Shown here: positions 1 through 11,713 of the stretch, in pieces | Layout of the letters: each line of letters begins with the position of its first letter | Numbering within the stretch: position 1 is the first letter of the stretch | Assembly (NCBI GenBank): GCA_963921195.1 | Contig: OY992537.1 | Coordinates: 129,044,694 to 129,108,693 of the forward strand | Length of the DNA: 64,000 nt | Source: Pegoplata infirma | Lineage: Eukaryota; Arthropoda; Insecta; Diptera; Anthomyiidae | Reading direction: 5' to 3' | Made by a program: the position numbers and the translations under genes | Notes under the pieces: generated by a model | What the model was told of the DNA's origin: nothing | What the model saw: only the letters and a program-made list of their open reading frames with translations | Databases searched by the model: none

Positions 1-3
1 AGC

Positions 4-629
4 TTAGATGTTTGTCTATACACACAAATAAATTCAGACATATGTTTTTTTGAGAAAATCGCATTTGAATATTAATTTTCATAACAATTTTGTAATTTGC
101 TTGTATTTTCTTGTTTCAACGTAGCGAATGACTATTAAATATTTGCATTAGTCATACGCTACGTTGAGCAGATAAGAGCGGGAGTGTGACTGAATTTAAT
201 TTTACTCACGTGATTGTGAGTGAGTGTGAGAAAGATTATTGCGTGAAAGAGTGAGCGTGAGTTGATTTTTTTGCGTGAGTTTGCGTGATTTATTTTCTCT
301 TCATATTTCCTTTCATTCCAAAAAAGCAACAAAAAAATGTAAAATTTTGCTTAACTTCAGATTTCGTCCCGAAAAAATCAAAACAAATGTAGAATTTTAG
401 ATTTTGCTGAAAATTTTGAAAGATTTTTGAAATTATTTTTAGTATAAATAAGAATATCGTGAGTGTGAGTCAACGTTAGCGTGAGTGACTCTTGCATCGG
501 CGTACGTGAGTGTGAGTTGTATTAAATTTACACACGTGATTGTGAGTGAGTGTTAGAAGAAAAATTATGCTCGTGATTGAGTGAAAGTTATAATTCACTC
601 ACGTGACCATCTCTTAGACAAACATCTAA
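4..629. mobile_element. DNA element bounded by perfect 15-bp inverted repeats
   Basis: Positions 4-18 (TTAGATGTTTGTCTA) are the exact reverse complement of 615-629. The left flank lies outside the window, so no target duplication can be tested. The interior is dominated by GTGAGTG/CACTCACG words, as in the hAT-type elements at 37.7-38.4 kb, and CCATCTCT beside the right end resembles the terminus of that family. The superfamily is inferred only. Confidence 0.5.
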
Positions 630-860
630 TCTTTAAAAAAAAAATTAAAAAAAAAAAAACAAATGTGGCCGGATTTTTTATAAATTGACTTTTTTAAAAA
701 ATGAAAAATTTCAGAACGGGTTCTGAAATTTTTTTTTATTTCACTCACACTTTTTTATTCCACTGACACTCACTCACAACGACGTGAGTAAAATTGATTT
801 TCAATCACGCCCACTTGTGATCATGTGTCAATCACGCACAAATCTAATTATATTACCATC
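161..860. repeat. GTGAGTG/CACTCACG word-rich block
   Basis: Degenerate GTGAGTGTGAG words and their complement recur at about 180-300, 460-610 and 735-840. The same vocabulary fills the elements at 37721-37920 and 37976-38373, so this is probably one or two degraded copies of that family. Confidence 0.5.
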
Positions 861-1616
861 TCTTGTTTATATGCATAGGCACATAAAATTACTACTAGCA
901 ATAAGATTTATGAATAATACCTGAATTACAAGCATTTCTGAAAAAAATTAAAAATGTCCTGTCACAAAACTTAGCATAACTCATTCATTTTTTAACCGAT
1001 TGTTATGTTTTTTGGTGTTTTGGAAAGCTGCTTTACTATACTTTTATACAAAAATAAAGCAAAAATTGTTTAATGATGCACTTTCAACTTAGAGTATAAA
1101 GAACATGACAAATTTTTCAAAAATTTGGATTTTTTTTAACTTAAACGATCGTAGCTCAGCCAATTCTTGATCGATTTTTAATATTTTTGTTTTGTTTAAA
1201 AAGTAAGACTAATACCTTTCAAAAAAATTCATAAAATCGAAAATCGGTTGCAAACTAACAAAGTAATAATTTTTTAAAATTGTAATTTAAGAATTGCCGT
1301 TTTTCAACACATTTGCCAATAAAAAACTTACTTAACGAAGTGATCCAGAAAAACTATGAGTATATCAGTACTCTATGGACTCCAACCAACCCGAATTTTC
1401 ATATGAGAACGCCTGCATATTTTTGGTGTAGCACAGTGTTATTTTTGTGTGGGGTGTTTTTGGTAGTGTTTCTATATTGTGTCTTTTGTGTTTTTGTTCA
1501 CGTTTGAATCGAAAAGCTTGTTGCATTTTGACGGGGATGTTGTATTTGATTATCAAAACTAATCTGTTAAATTGATAACTTTTTGTCATGTTAAATTGAT
1601 AAATTATAGTGTTTAG
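861..1616. other. Unclassified AT-rich intergenic sequence
   Basis: No credible gene. The segment at 960-1260 has the look of an old interspersed repeat (lines such as ACTTAGCATAACTC and CGATCGTAGCTCAGCC), but no ends could be found. The small open frames here have no recognisable domain. Confidence 0.4.
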
Positions 1617-2029
1617 TAGTGTTTGGGGTCCGGGAATTCCCGGGTCGGATTTCCCGGGAATTCCCGGGAAAACACTGACGGGAATTCCCGGGAATTTTTT
1701 TTAATTTTTCCCGGGAAATCCGGGAATTTTGTAAAGTTAACCATTTTACATAAAAACGTTTATGTTACTTTAATTTTTAATATTTTTTTTACATACAGGT
1801 ATAATTACATTTGACATTTTTTTTTTTTATTTGGAAGAACAGTGCAAATATATATTCATAGGAAAACTGACCAAGTGTAAAAAGTATGACAATATCATGA
1901 AAAATTTTAAAAAGTCAAAAAATATACGTCGGTTAATGATAATTTTGATAAGACTTTAAAAATAATATAAAAATTTTGAACCTAGAATTTACATTTTTAG
2001 AACAAATATTAAAAGTGCAGCCAACTATA

Positions 2030-2575
2030 CACTCAAAAAATTATGTTAGTAAAATCAACTGAAAATGTCAGTTAAAATAACTACTTTGTAAGTTGTTTTG
2101 GGGCCAACTACTTTTTCAGTTAAATCAACTAACAATGTTAGTTATTTTAACTGACAAAAAACAACTGACTTATGTAGTAAAAACTACTTACATTTGTGGT
2201 CAAAACAACTAAAATATAGTAAAAATAAAAAAATCTATAAAAAATTTATTTTTTCCAAAAAATTTTTCAGAAAAAAAATTGAAGACCAAATTTTTTCAAA
2301 GTTTTTTTTTTTTTTAAAAAAAGTTGTGAAAAATAAAAAAACGAAAATTTATTTTTATTTTTTAGAAAAAAAATAAAATTAACTACTTTAAATAACTGTT
2401 ACTACATCACAGTACTTTTTTGTTAGTTATTAAAAAAAAGTACTTAAAATAACTAACAGAAATAGTTGTGTGATATTTTTCATACAAATACAACTGACAT
2501 TGTAGTTGAAAATAACTAACTACTGTAAAATATTCAAACAACTAACATGTAGTAACTTACATAATTTTCTGAGTG
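2030..2575. mobile_element. TA-inserting MITE, TIR CACTCARAAAATTATGT
   Basis: Inserted in the hAT at 1617-4036. The sister hAT at about 4600-4608 preserves the empty site (CAACTATATTAGC), so the duplication is the dinucleotide TA (2028-2029 and 2576-2577). Ends are CACTCAAAAAATTATGT and its inverse. The interior is built from variants of AGTTATTTTAACTGA. No coding capacity. Confidence 0.85.
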
Positions 2576-3212
2576 TATTAGTTTTTACTCGAATAACGCA
2601 GGTTTTAAAGTTTTTTGTGATTTTTAGCTATTTTTCGCGATTTTTTGTGGGGAAAAAAGTTGCAATATTTTTTTGTTTTGTTTTATTGTATTTCAGGATT
2701 TTTAACTTTTATTTTTTAATTTTTTATGTTTTAATTAATTGTTTATCTCTAATAAAACTGTTTTTAATAAAAAGAAAATCACATTTTAATGTTTTTTATG
2801 GTTTATATTAAGGGTCTTATTCATAATACTTAAAGTGTACTTAAAGTAGGTTTATTTGACAAATATTCATACAATATCAGTCAAATAAACCTACACTCAA
2901 AGAAAAATGCTTCATCATATTGATGATACGGTTTCATCACTTGCTGTCATCAATTTTGATGACAAATTTCATCATATTGACGAAGATTTTCTTCTATATG
3001 ATGAAACATGTCATCCAAATTGAAAAAACAAGTGATGACACATTTCATCATGTCATCAAAAAGTGTCATAATATGCCTTTCAAATGTTTTTTTTGTAAAT
3101 AATTAAATTAATGTTAAAATTAATAAAAATATTAAATAAATATATTAAAAAAATATAAAAAAATATAAAAAAATAAAAAAAAACAAAAAAAAATAAAAAA
3201 TTAAAAAAAAAG

Positions 3213-3292
3213 TCCTGCCCCGGGCTGGTACTTGAACCCACGTTCCCCAAGTTGCAGTGTTTATTGTCGACGCCTTAGCTAGTTCAGCCAAC
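3213..3292 (-). other. tRNA-like module with A/B-box-like motifs (type 2)
   Basis: Read on the minus strand it contains TTGGCTGAACTAGCTAAGGC (A-box-like, resembling Ser/Leu tRNA D-arms) and GGTTCAAGTACC (B-box-like, 3227-3238). A run of nine T (plus-strand A at 3203-3211) follows, the form of a Pol III terminator. A clean cloverleaf cannot be drawn by eye, so this is a tRNA-derived or tRNA-mimicking segment, not a functional tRNA gene. It is similar to 22861-22936. Confidence 0.5.
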
Positions 3293-3580
3293 TATAGATA
3301 AAAATCTCGCACCGCTACTTAGTTAGATAACGTTTTCTAATATGTAATTGTGAAGACTCAACATTTTTCGTTATATACAATGTATAATATGTATATAAAC
3401 ATGTTTTTAAACGTTTGTTTATGGGAATTTGTAAAGACTCAAACATTTTATGAATGTACAATATCCCTCTCTTTCCCTCTCACTGCTTTTAGCAAAGCAT
3501 AGTTACGCACAAACTTTTAGCGTTATTATTAGCACACAACAAACAAAACGGCTTTTTATTGGTATTATGTATTGTCATGC

Positions 3581-3648
3581 TGTAGGTCAGTGGCTAGAGG
3601 CTAAGCCCAACAAACAAGAGGTACGGCGTTCTAATCTCGGTGGATACG
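3581..3648 (+). other. tRNA-like module with A/B-box-like motifs (type 1)
   Basis: TAGGTCAGTGG (3583-3593) resembles a tRNA A box, and GTTCTAATC (3628-3636) a B box with one change from GTTCGAATC. The spacing of about 35 nt is right for a tRNA gene. TTTTT follows at 3664-3668. The body (GTGGCTAGAGGCTAAGC) closely matches the minus-strand module at 21869-21938. Confidence 0.5.
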
Positions 3649-4196
3649 AAAAAAAGATGTAAGTTTTTAAAAATTAGAAAATAACAAACAAATGTAAGCT
3701 AATAAAAATAAATTAAATAAAATCAAATAACAAAAAAAAATTTTTTCTTATTTTTTTTCTTATTTTTCAAATAAAAAATGTTATTGATGACACCGCTTCA
3801 TCATATTGATGACAAGTTACATTGGACGAAAAATGATGTAACATTTCATCATATTGATGTTACTTTTCATCAATATGAAGAAGCTTTTTCTTTGAGTGTA
3901 CATTAGATTTAATTTACTCATTATGAATAGCCCAGTAATAATATAAATTTCCCGGGATTCCCGGGAATCCCGGGAAATAAATTATTTTTTTCCCGTTTCC
4001 CGGGAAATTGAAAAGTCCGGGAATTCCCAAACACTAGTGTTTAGACATATTGAAGTGAATACAGGATAAGGGAGAAACAAAGTTTATAAAAAGTTTTAAG
4101 CTGTAAGCTTCAAATTGAAGCCGAAATAGTGTTAGAGTTACCAGCTAACAACAATTACCCTTTTATCTCATTCCGAAGTGGTAACTCCCTCGTGAC

Positions 4197-4927
4197 TAGT
4201 GTTTGGGGTCCGGGAATTCCCGGGTTTGATTTCCCGGGAATTCCCGGGAAAACTCTGACGGGAATTCCCGGGATTTTTTTTAATTTTTCCCGGGAAATCC
4301 GGGAATTTTGTAAAATAAACCTTTTTACATAAAAATGTTTATTTTACTTTAATTTTTACCATTCTTTTACACACAGGTATAATTAAATTGATATTTTTTG
4401 TATTTTTTCTATTTGGAAGTGCAAATATATATTCATAGGACAACTGACCAAGTGTAAAAAGTATGTTAATATCATGAAAAAACTTAAAAGTCAAAAAATA
4501 TACGTCGGTTAATGATAATTTTGCTAAGACTGTCAAAAAAATATAAAAATTTTGAACCTAGAATTAACATTTCCAGAATAAATATTAAAAGTGCTGCCAA
4601 CTATATTAGCTTTTTCTCGAATAACGCAGTTTTAATTTTTTTGCGATTTTTAGCTATTTTTTGCGATTTTTTGTGAAGGAAAAAGTTGCAATATTTTTTT
4701 GGTTTGTTTTATTGTATTTCAGGATTTTTAACTTTTATGTTTTGATTTTTTATGTTTTAATTAATTGTTTATCTCTAATAAAACTGTTTTTAATAAAAAG
4801 ATAATCAAATTTTAATGTTTTTTTATGATTTACATTAATAATGAAAATTTCCCGTGAATCCCGGGAAATAAATTATTTTTTTCCCGTTTCCCGGGAAATT
4901 GAAAAGTCCGGGAATTCCCAAACACTA
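4197..4927. mobile_element. hAT-type element, uninterrupted sister copy, TSD CTCGTGAC
   Basis: Same family as 1617-4036. It starts TAGTGTTTGGGGTCCGGG, ends CCCAAACACTA, and has a perfect 8-bp duplication CTCGTGAC (4189-4196 and 4928-4935). The 731-bp interior aligns along its length with the other copy outside that copy's insertions, which makes it the empty-site reference. Non-coding. Confidence 0.88.
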
Positions 4928-5109
4928 CTCGTGACTCATGCTTACTCTGCTAATTTCAAAAGCTTGATTTTTCCGAGTCATATCTCGAAACATGTGATCT
5001 CCCAAAAACTCCGAAGAGTGAGACTGCAGGACTGTGCCAACATTATGATACATCATCTCTCTATCACCAATTCCATCACATATCCTAGAATTGTCATTAT
5101 GCAGCTTCA

Positions 5110-5950
5110 TTGCTCTTTGTGCATATGCTTGTTGATAAGGCTCACCACTTCACTGAACTCTTTGCAAGAAATTTTTTCTTGCCGGAAGGCTGCCCGTTCT
5201 GGAAAGAGTATCCTATACTATGCCTTCGATCTTCAGCATTAAAAAGGATTCTTGAGGATCTCAATGTGAACAAGTCACTGGGCCGGATGGCATAACAGCA
5301 CTGGTGCTGAAACAGTGCATTTCAACATTAGCATATTCATTGGCAACCCTTTTTATCTCCTCATACCGTGCGATAGTCTTCTCTTCATGGTGGAAGGTGG
5401 CCAATGTCATGCCAATTCCTAAAAGGCGACCCTGAAAATTGCCGCCCAATTGCAATTTGCTCTGCGCTCTACAAAGTGATGGAGAGCATGGTTAATTACC
5501 ATCTTGTAAAATATCTAGAGACTAATTCACTTTTAAATGATCGACAGTGGTCGATCTACGGGAGAACTGTTAGCGTTTCTTTCAGAACGTAGGAGTCGGT
5601 CTCTTCTCCATTTTAATAAGAATAGAGTTGTTGCTCTTGATATTTCCAGGGTGTTCGATCGTATATGGAACGGGGCTCTCGTAGCAAAGCTTTTGGTGTC
5701 GATAATGATTTCTCTCGATTTATAACTAGTTTTCTCAGAGACCGCACTATAGGTGTAAAGTGGTTGCTCTAGATATTTCCATGGCATTCTATCATGTGTG
5801 GCACGGAACACTCGTAGCAAAGCTTGTTGCTTTTGGTGATTTCTCTCGATTTATAAGGAGTCTTCTCAGAGACCGCACTATACGTATTGTTTTAGATGGA
5901 GTCATCAAACGAGTTTCCGTTAAATATTGGGGTGCTGCAAGGTTCTGTTT
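5110..5950 (+). pseudogene. LINE (jockey/CR1-like) reverse transcriptase pseudogene, N-terminal part
   Basis: Conserved RT blocks are readable across several frames. They include KAHHFTELFARNFF (5146-5190), GPDGITALVLKQC from 5282, WWKVANVMPIPK to about 5423, then after a frame change ENCRPIAICSALYKVME and YLETNSLLNDRQ to 5550. Next come ELLAFLSERRS and VALDISRVFDRIW (5627-5670). The VALDIS-AF-W-LVAKL block is duplicated at 5760-5830, followed by FIRSLLRDRTIRIVLDG and a degenerate GVLQGSVF near 5930-5950. Multiple frameshifts, stops and the internal duplication show it is dead. The reading frame resumes at 6863 after two insertions. Confidence 0.85.
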
Positions 5951-5952
5951 TT

Positions 5953-6166
5953 ATACCCTCCACTTTAGTGATACAGGGTATATATAACGAGAAATCCTAG
6001 CCGTTCCGTTTGTAATTCATCGAAATACGTCTGGCACACCATTTTTTTTCACGAAAGTTTTTTTTTCTTCCCAAAAGTAATTTCTTTTTTAAATAATGTT
6101 TTAAGCATTGTGGAGGGTATCAATACATTCGGCAAGGCCGAAGATAACTTTTATACTTGTTTCAAC
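5953..6166 (+). mobile_element. Helentron-like short element
   Basis: Begins ATACCCTCCACTTTAG after a T-run. Near the 3' end it has the inverted GTGGAGGGTAT, then a hairpin TTCGGCAAGGCCGAA and a terminus ending ACTTGTTT. Subterminal inverted repeats plus a 3' hairpin without a clear target duplication fit the DINE-1/mini-me type Helentron-associated elements of flies. It interrupts the RT pseudogene just after the GSVF block. Confidence 0.6.
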
Positions 6167-6168
6167 TA

Positions 6169-6862
6169 CACTCAAAAAAAACTGTGAAGCTAGCAAAAAA
6201 TGGTGTTAAATTTAACTAAAAAAGCACCTGATTTTGGGCCTAATAAATTTCTAATTAATTTAACTAAAAATATTTAGCTAACTTTTCGTAGAATGAATGT
6301 AGCAAAAAAAAACGTAACTTTAACTAAAAATTTAGCTAAAAAGTTCGTTACATTTTTATGTACATATTTACAAAAAAAATAGTTGAATTCAGCTAAAATT
6401 TTTGTTACTTTTCGTAAACTAAAATTAACAAAATATTTTAATTGAATTTTTTTTTACATTTTTAGGTTGACATCTTTTTTTTATTTCACCGAACACTTAA
6501 CACTCTAACACTTCACTTTTTTTTCTATTTTTTCACAGCATTAAGTTCAGCTTAAGTATAACTTATGAGATTTGCATAGGAGGCTACACAAGAAATTTCT
6601 TAAATAGTAATCACTCTTTTCAATTAACAAATATGTTACTAAAAATCAGCAAATTAATTAGTAAAAATTCGTTAACTCAGTTTTAAAGTCAACAAAAAAA
6701 ATTAATTCAAAATTTTTTTTAAAACTAGTATTTTCGTAAATTGAACTTAACTAAACAAAAGTAGTTAAAACGCTGATTTTAACTAAAAATTTGTTAAAAA
6801 GCCAGTTAACTCAACTTAACTAAAAAAAAATTGTTAACTTTACAGTTTTATTTTTTTGAGTG
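6169..6862. mobile_element. TA-inserting MITE, TIR CACTCAAAAAAA
   Basis: CACTCAAAAAAAACTGTGAA at the left and the inverse TACAGTTTTATTTTTTTGAGTG-type end at the right, flanked by TA (6167-6168 and 6863-6864). The interior is built of GTTAACT/AACTAAAAATT words. It splits the RT pseudogene upstream of its FADN box. Confidence 0.8.
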
Positions 6863-7014
6863 TACGTTATTCCTTGTTTTTTTATGACCTCCTCAGTCAA
6901 ACTTTCAATCCTATCTACTCTTTTGCAGATAACAGCTACATTTACAATTAATTTTCATTCGAACGCAAGCTAATCTCTTTGGAGATAGTGGGATGCAGGG
7001 GAACATGAATAGTA
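6863..7014 (+). pseudogene. LINE RT pseudogene, catalytic-box fragment
   Basis: Translates, with a stop, as LFYDLLSQTFNPIYSFADNS and onward to about 7000. FADN at about 6925-6945 corresponds to the Y/FADD catalytic box of jockey-like RTs, with the second aspartate changed to asparagine. It continues the pseudogene from 5950. The element starting at 7015 interrupts it. Confidence 0.75.
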
Positions 7015-7680
7015 CACACAAAAAAATAAAACTGTAATGTAAACAAAAAAAACTTGTAAACCTACAAGAAAATTTGCTGATTTTGAACCCACAATTTTTT
7101 TGGTAAAGTTAGCAAAAACGTTTTGCCAAAAATTAGTTAACTGAAATATTTTTATTTCGACTTAGTTAATACAGATTTGAGGACCCCATTGGGTTCGGAC
7201 CTGATAGGTCCAGACCCCGATGGGCCTAGACATAGTTGGGTTCCTTAAAAATCTTCTTAGTTTTTGATAAAAAATTTTTGTCCGTTTCGCTCTATCTTGC
7301 TTAGTTTTTTAGATACGTGATTTTAGGGGACCACTGGGGTTTTGAGAATTGAAAAAAAAACTTTTGGACTTTTTATCGTGTCGGCAATATTTACCGAGAT
7401 ATGAGCATTTTAAAATTTTTGGGAATGCTAACTTTTTTGGATCCAAAGTTAGGACCCATTAGGGTTTATACATGTAAAGAGGACCGGCGAAACTATGGTG
7501 AGCTCCGTTTTGCTCTATCTGGCTTAGTTTCCGAGATAGCGCCATTTAAAGTTTTCTAAAAAAAAAAAAAAAAATTACAATTCATGTTTGCTAATATTAG
7601 CAAAAAAAGCTTGTAAAAATTTGGTCAACTCAATTTTAAATTTAGCAAAAAAAAATTAGTTTATGACAGACTTAAGGTAA
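7015..7680. mobile_element. Left end of a TA-inserting element (right end not found)
   Basis: CACACAAAAAAATAAAACTG follows TA at 7013-7014. The interior has TAGCAAAAA/TTGTAAA words similar to 63682-64000. Segment 7190-7560 (GGGTTCGGACCTG..., CTATCTGGCTTAGTTTCCGAG) recurs inverted at 63945-64000. No matching right terminus was identified, so the boundary at 7680 is approximate. Confidence 0.45.
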
Positions 7681-7961
7681 TATAAACGAATGCCACGACA
7701 CCAAAAAACCGTTAATTTGCACAAAAATTAAGTTTATAAGATTTTATTAATCCAAATTATTGATAAAGGGTCATTATTAGTGAAATCAATCATGAATATT
7801 CTTGACCCCCTCCGATATTGATGAAATTTGGTTAAGTTCTTACACTACGTAAAAAACTAACAATTGCAAATTTTCAGCCCTCTAAGTCAACAGGGGCCGA
7901 AAATACGGAGGGTCAAAATTTCCCCCAAAATCTCCCAGTCGCGACACTTTACACCGTAAAA

Positions 7962-9501
7962 ACTTAATATCGTTGGATCTATTATAGCTAGAAAGCCCAT
8001 TTTTGGTTTGTTTTGAAGCTCATAATATGCTCTATAAGACCTAACATAACCAAAAAATTTTCGAAAAAAATAAGGGTTACCTCCCTTATTTTAAGGTCGT
8101 GATAAAGGGAGGAGAAAATGGGGATGATGGTATCCCCCGATTTTTTTTTTACTTGATAATCTTATAGAGAAAGTCCTAAAGAATATATTCTAAAATTTTT
8201 AAGTTGGGACAACAATGGGATCACTCAAAATCAAAATTTTTCACAATTTCCCCTAAAATCTCCAAATCGCAACACTCTTGAACCTTAAAAATTTAATATC
8301 ATATGTGCTATTATAGCTACAGAGTCCATTTTTGTTTGTTTTAAAGCTTATAGTACGCTCAACAATATCTACCTTAACCAACAAATTTCAGAAAAAAAGG
8401 AAGGGTGCTTTCCTCGGGGAAAGTATCCCCCGATTTTTTTTTTTTACTTGGTATTCTCAAAGTGCAAGTCCTAATGAACATATCCTAAAATTTTTATGTT
8501 TGGACAACAATCAGATGGACTAAAATCAAAATTTTTCACAATTTCCCCCAAAATCTCCAAATCGCGACACTCTTGCCCATTACAAATTTAATATCGTGGA
8601 CTGTATTGTAGGTACAGAGTTCATTTTTGGTTTGTTTTAAAGCTCTTAATATGCCCTACAATATTACTATTACAAAAAAAAAATAAAAAAAAATTAGGGG
8701 TGCCTCTCATATTATAAGATCGTGGCAAGGGGTGGAGGAAATTGGGGGATAGTATCCCCAAATTTTTTTTTACCTTTTTTTTTTTTAAAGAGTAAGTTCT
8801 AGAGAGCATATCCTGAAATTTTTATCTTGGGACTACAATGGGAGGCGCAAGAATGTCACGATTTGATGATTTTGGGGGAAAATTTTGAAAAATTTTGATT
8901 TTGGTCGATCCCATTGTTGTCCCAACATAAAAATTGTAGACTATGTTCATTAGGACTTGCACTTTGAGAATCCCAAGTAAAAAAAAAATCGGCGAATACT
9001 TTCCCCCCATTTCCTCCCCCCTTTGCAACGACCTTCAAATAAGGGGGGCACCAATTCCTTTTTTTGGAAATTTTTTTGGTTTTGGTATGTCTTGTAGAGT
9101 GTATTATAAGCTTTAAAACAAAAAAAATTGGCTCTGTAGCTACATAAGCACTTATGATATTAAATTTTTAAGGTTAAAGAGTGTTGCGATTTGGAGATTT
9201 TGGGGAAAATTGTGAAAAATTTTGATTTTGAGCGATCCCATTGTTGTCCCAACTTAAAAATTTTAGAATATATTCTTTAGGACTTTCTCTATAAGATTAT
9301 CAAGTAAAAAAAAAATCGGGGGATACCATCATCCCCATTTTTTCCTCCCTTTATCACGACCTTAAAATAAGGGTGGTAACCCTTATTTGTTTTCGAAATT
9401 TTTTTGGTTATGGTAGGTCTTATAGAGCATATTATGAGCTTCAAAACAAACCAAAAACGGGCTTTCTAGCTATAATAGAACCAACGATATTAAGTTTTTA
9501 G
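7962..9501. repeat. 1.5-kb hairpin built of about 300-bp units
   Basis: The arms 7962-8720 and 8740-9501 are reverse complements. Each carries successive units marked by AAATCGCAACACTCTTG, a T-run, ACTTGGTATTCTCAAAGTGC and TTGGGACAACAATGGGAT (units near 8235-8525 and 8526-8830). It is therefore a tandem repeat folded back on itself. Shadow frames in it are meaningless. Confidence 0.8.
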
Positions 9502-10102
9502 TAAAAACGTGAGCTCAAATGTATTCCCTTCTTCGCTTACACCAAATCATTCGCTTCAGAGTACACTATTTTTAGAGTACAGTGTTTGCGAATGAAAATG
9601 TTTACTATGATGCTAAACAACAAATTAAAAAATTTGCTGTGCTTGTTTAAACGAACACGAAAAATGTCGTGTTTGAACGATTAGAATGAAACAAACGTTC
9701 GTTTTTAGAATAACAAACATAGTAGAGATTATAAAAATAACACCGTGTTATAGAATATTTTTAACATACACTGATCGCTTAGAATGTTTTTGTAAAAAAA
9801 TGTTTAAAAAAAATTGTTGGAAAACTTATTATAAATATGGGGGTAGTAAAAAAAAAACGTTTTGACGAAAAAGTAAATTATGCATTGTGAAAAAATGTAT
9901 TAGGATGTATGTATGTATGTATAAGAAAAATATGCAAAATAATGCTGTTAGTTTTTTGTTTGTCTTTTTACACTTGCTCGTACACGCACACGCACAATCT
10001 TATTGTGTCGTTGAAACAAATCATAAACATTGTGTTTTTTTTTTTTTTTAACTAAAAGTATTCCCAACAACAATAAGTACCGCTTTAAAGTTTTTTACAT
10101 TA

Positions 10103-10867
10103 GGGTGGAGCTAATTAGATCTATTTCGAAAACGTCGGGTCGGTAAAGTTGCCTTTTAGGGTTGACATTAACACATTAAAATATTGATCCTGTGAGACAA
10201 TGGCCTTGGCTTCAAAATCGGAGAGTTCCGAACAAAGTAAAAAAATATATTTTTTTTCTTAAATTATTTAATATTCGGACATTACTTAAAAAGTGTTTTT
10301 ATGGTATTTTTTTTTTGTCTGTAAAATTTGTTTTTGTCTGTAAATTTTTTTTCTTGTTTTGCAAAAAATTATTTTATTATTTCTTGTTTTGCAAAAAATA
10401 TTTTTAATTCGTTTTTTGCTGAAAATATAACGTCATGTTGACTCAGTTTTGAGAAGATGTTTATTTTTATTTGTCGTTTTGTGTAATTTGGCCTTTAATG
10501 CAATTTGAAATTAATTTTAAGAAAATAAGTTGTTTTTAAAGAACATTTTTTAAATTTCTTTACAGAAAAAAAAAAATTTTTACCATAAAAACACATTTCA
10601 GTAATGTCCAAAAATAAACTAAAGGCTGGGTTAGCTACCCGTAACTGTCCCCCTACGTAGCGTAGTGATCAAAATCAAATAGAAAATCACAGTCTGCAAA
10701 GAAGAATAATTGCACTCATTTGTACTTATATAACGAAAATCTCTCTACGCTAGTTTACAGTTGAGGGTGCATAGTATTTTATTAGCCTTAATATTTAAAA
10801 AAAAAATTAAACAATTTTTTTTCACCGACGTTTTCGAAATTCGAAAAAAGCATAATTTGCTTCACCC
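10103..10867. mobile_element. MITE-like element, TIR GGGTGRAGC, probable TA target
   Basis: The left end GGGTGGAGCTAATTAG and right end ATAATTTGCTTCACCC are inverted. CGAAAACGTCGG (10129-10140) and its inverse (10826-10837) extend the terminal repeats to about 45 bp. TA precedes and follows. A second internal inversion pairs about 10268-10310 with 10575-10608. No ORF. Confidence 0.6.
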
Positions 10868-11713
10868 TAATGCACATACAAAAAATTAGACAAACTTTCG
10901 GTATTAGCAGAACAGTTGAAAATTTTGTAAAAAAAAATGTATTTGGTCACACACTACATATTTCATCATTATAGGTACTAACATTTTCTGCCATAAAGCA
11001 AAACATTTTTTTTCCCACAATGAACATTATTTTTTGAAATAGAAAAATAATTTTTCAATCCACCCTAATATTTATTTTTATGTATTAAAATTTTTTTTAT
11101 CCACTCTTATTTATAAATTAATTTTCCCCATACTTATTTTTTATTTACCTCTTCATTTATGCTACATAACAAAATGTTTATTTTAATTCGCACTTGCATA
11201 CATACATATATTTTTTTTATAAAAGAATTCCCCCAAATAGCCAAACAATATTTTTTTTTTATAAAAATCATTCTATTTACACGCTTCAGAGTACAGTATT
11301 TTCAAATCATTGGCTGTCTATGTACTCCCTAATTGGTTCATTCGTGTTACGAATGTCGTTACACTAGTGTGTGTAGCTTTCTCTTGCACTGTGAGCATAG
11401 AATGAAAAACTCATTCGTGTTGAACGATAAGAATAGAATATTGTCCACATTCTAAATTTTTTAGAATGTCTCTAAACGCATTTTAACACCATCCGTGCAC
11501 ATGTCTGGTTTTTACGGTGCAAAGTGTCGCGACTGGGAGATTTTGGGGGAAATTTTGACCCTCCGTGTTTTCGCCCACTGTTTACTTAGAGGGCTGAAAA
11601 TAAGTGTGCATTAGTTTATCACTTAGTGTTACAACTAAACCAAATTTCATCAAAATCGGAGGGGGTCACGAAAATTTTTAGCTATTTTTGATTGATTTCA
11701 CTAAGACTGACCC

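Larger units (their letters stand above)
2894..3898. mobile_element. TA-inserting element with two divergent tRNA-like modules
   Basis: Ends are CACTCAAAGAAAAATGCTTC and the inverse GAAGCTTTTTCTTTGAGTG, flanked by TA (2892-2893 and 3899-3900). The arms are made of CATCATATTGATGA words in both orientations. The core holds two tRNA-like segments pointing outward (3213-3292 minus and 3581-3648 plus), each followed by a T-run on its own sense strand. No protein-coding potential. The same architecture recurs at 21559-23882. Confidence 0.8.
2812..3933. mobile_element. PIF/Harbinger-like MITE, TIR GGGYYTATTCATAAT, interrupted
   Basis: Absent from the sister hAT copy (4834-4850 region). Ends are GGGTCTTATTCATAAT and the inverse of GGGCTATTCATAAT, next to TTAA on the left and AGTAA on the right, suggesting a 3-bp TAA duplication with one changed or added base. 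Only about 115 bp belong to this element. The rest is the TA element at 2894-3898. Confidence 0.6.
1617..4036. mobile_element. hAT-type element, TIR TAGTGTTTGGG, 8-bp TSD GTGTTTAG, with nested insertions
   Basis: The element starts TAGTGTTTGGGGTCCGGG and ends with the inverted CCCAAACACTA. It is flanked by the perfect 8-bp duplication GTGTTTAG (1609-1616 and 4037-4044). The subterminal regions are packed with CCCGGGAATTCCCGGG palindromes. Comparison with the uninterrupted sister at 4197-4927 shows this copy was enlarged from about 0.73 kb to 2.4 kb by insertions at 2030-2575 and 2812-3933. No transposase ORF is present, so it is non-autonomous. An 8-bp TSD with a TAG...CTA terminus is typical of hAT. 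Confidence 0.85.
7768..11713. mobile_element. About 4-kb foldback element with roughly 200-bp inverted ends
   Basis: Segment 7768-7967 (starting GGGTCATTATTAGTG) is the reverse complement, with scattered changes, of 11510-11713 (ending GACTGACCC). TAAA lies on both sides (7764-7767 and 11714-11717). The ends and TAA(A) target suggest a PIF/Harbinger-like group, which is inferred. The interior contains the hairpin at 7962-9501, the element at 10103-10867 and unclassified AT-rich sequence (9502-10100, 10870-11500). No gene. Confidence 0.65.

Noticed and set aside
1621..4926. CCCGGGAATTCCCGGG clusters as possible regulatory palindromes
   Set aside because: They are subterminal repeats of a hAT element pair with clear ends and duplications.
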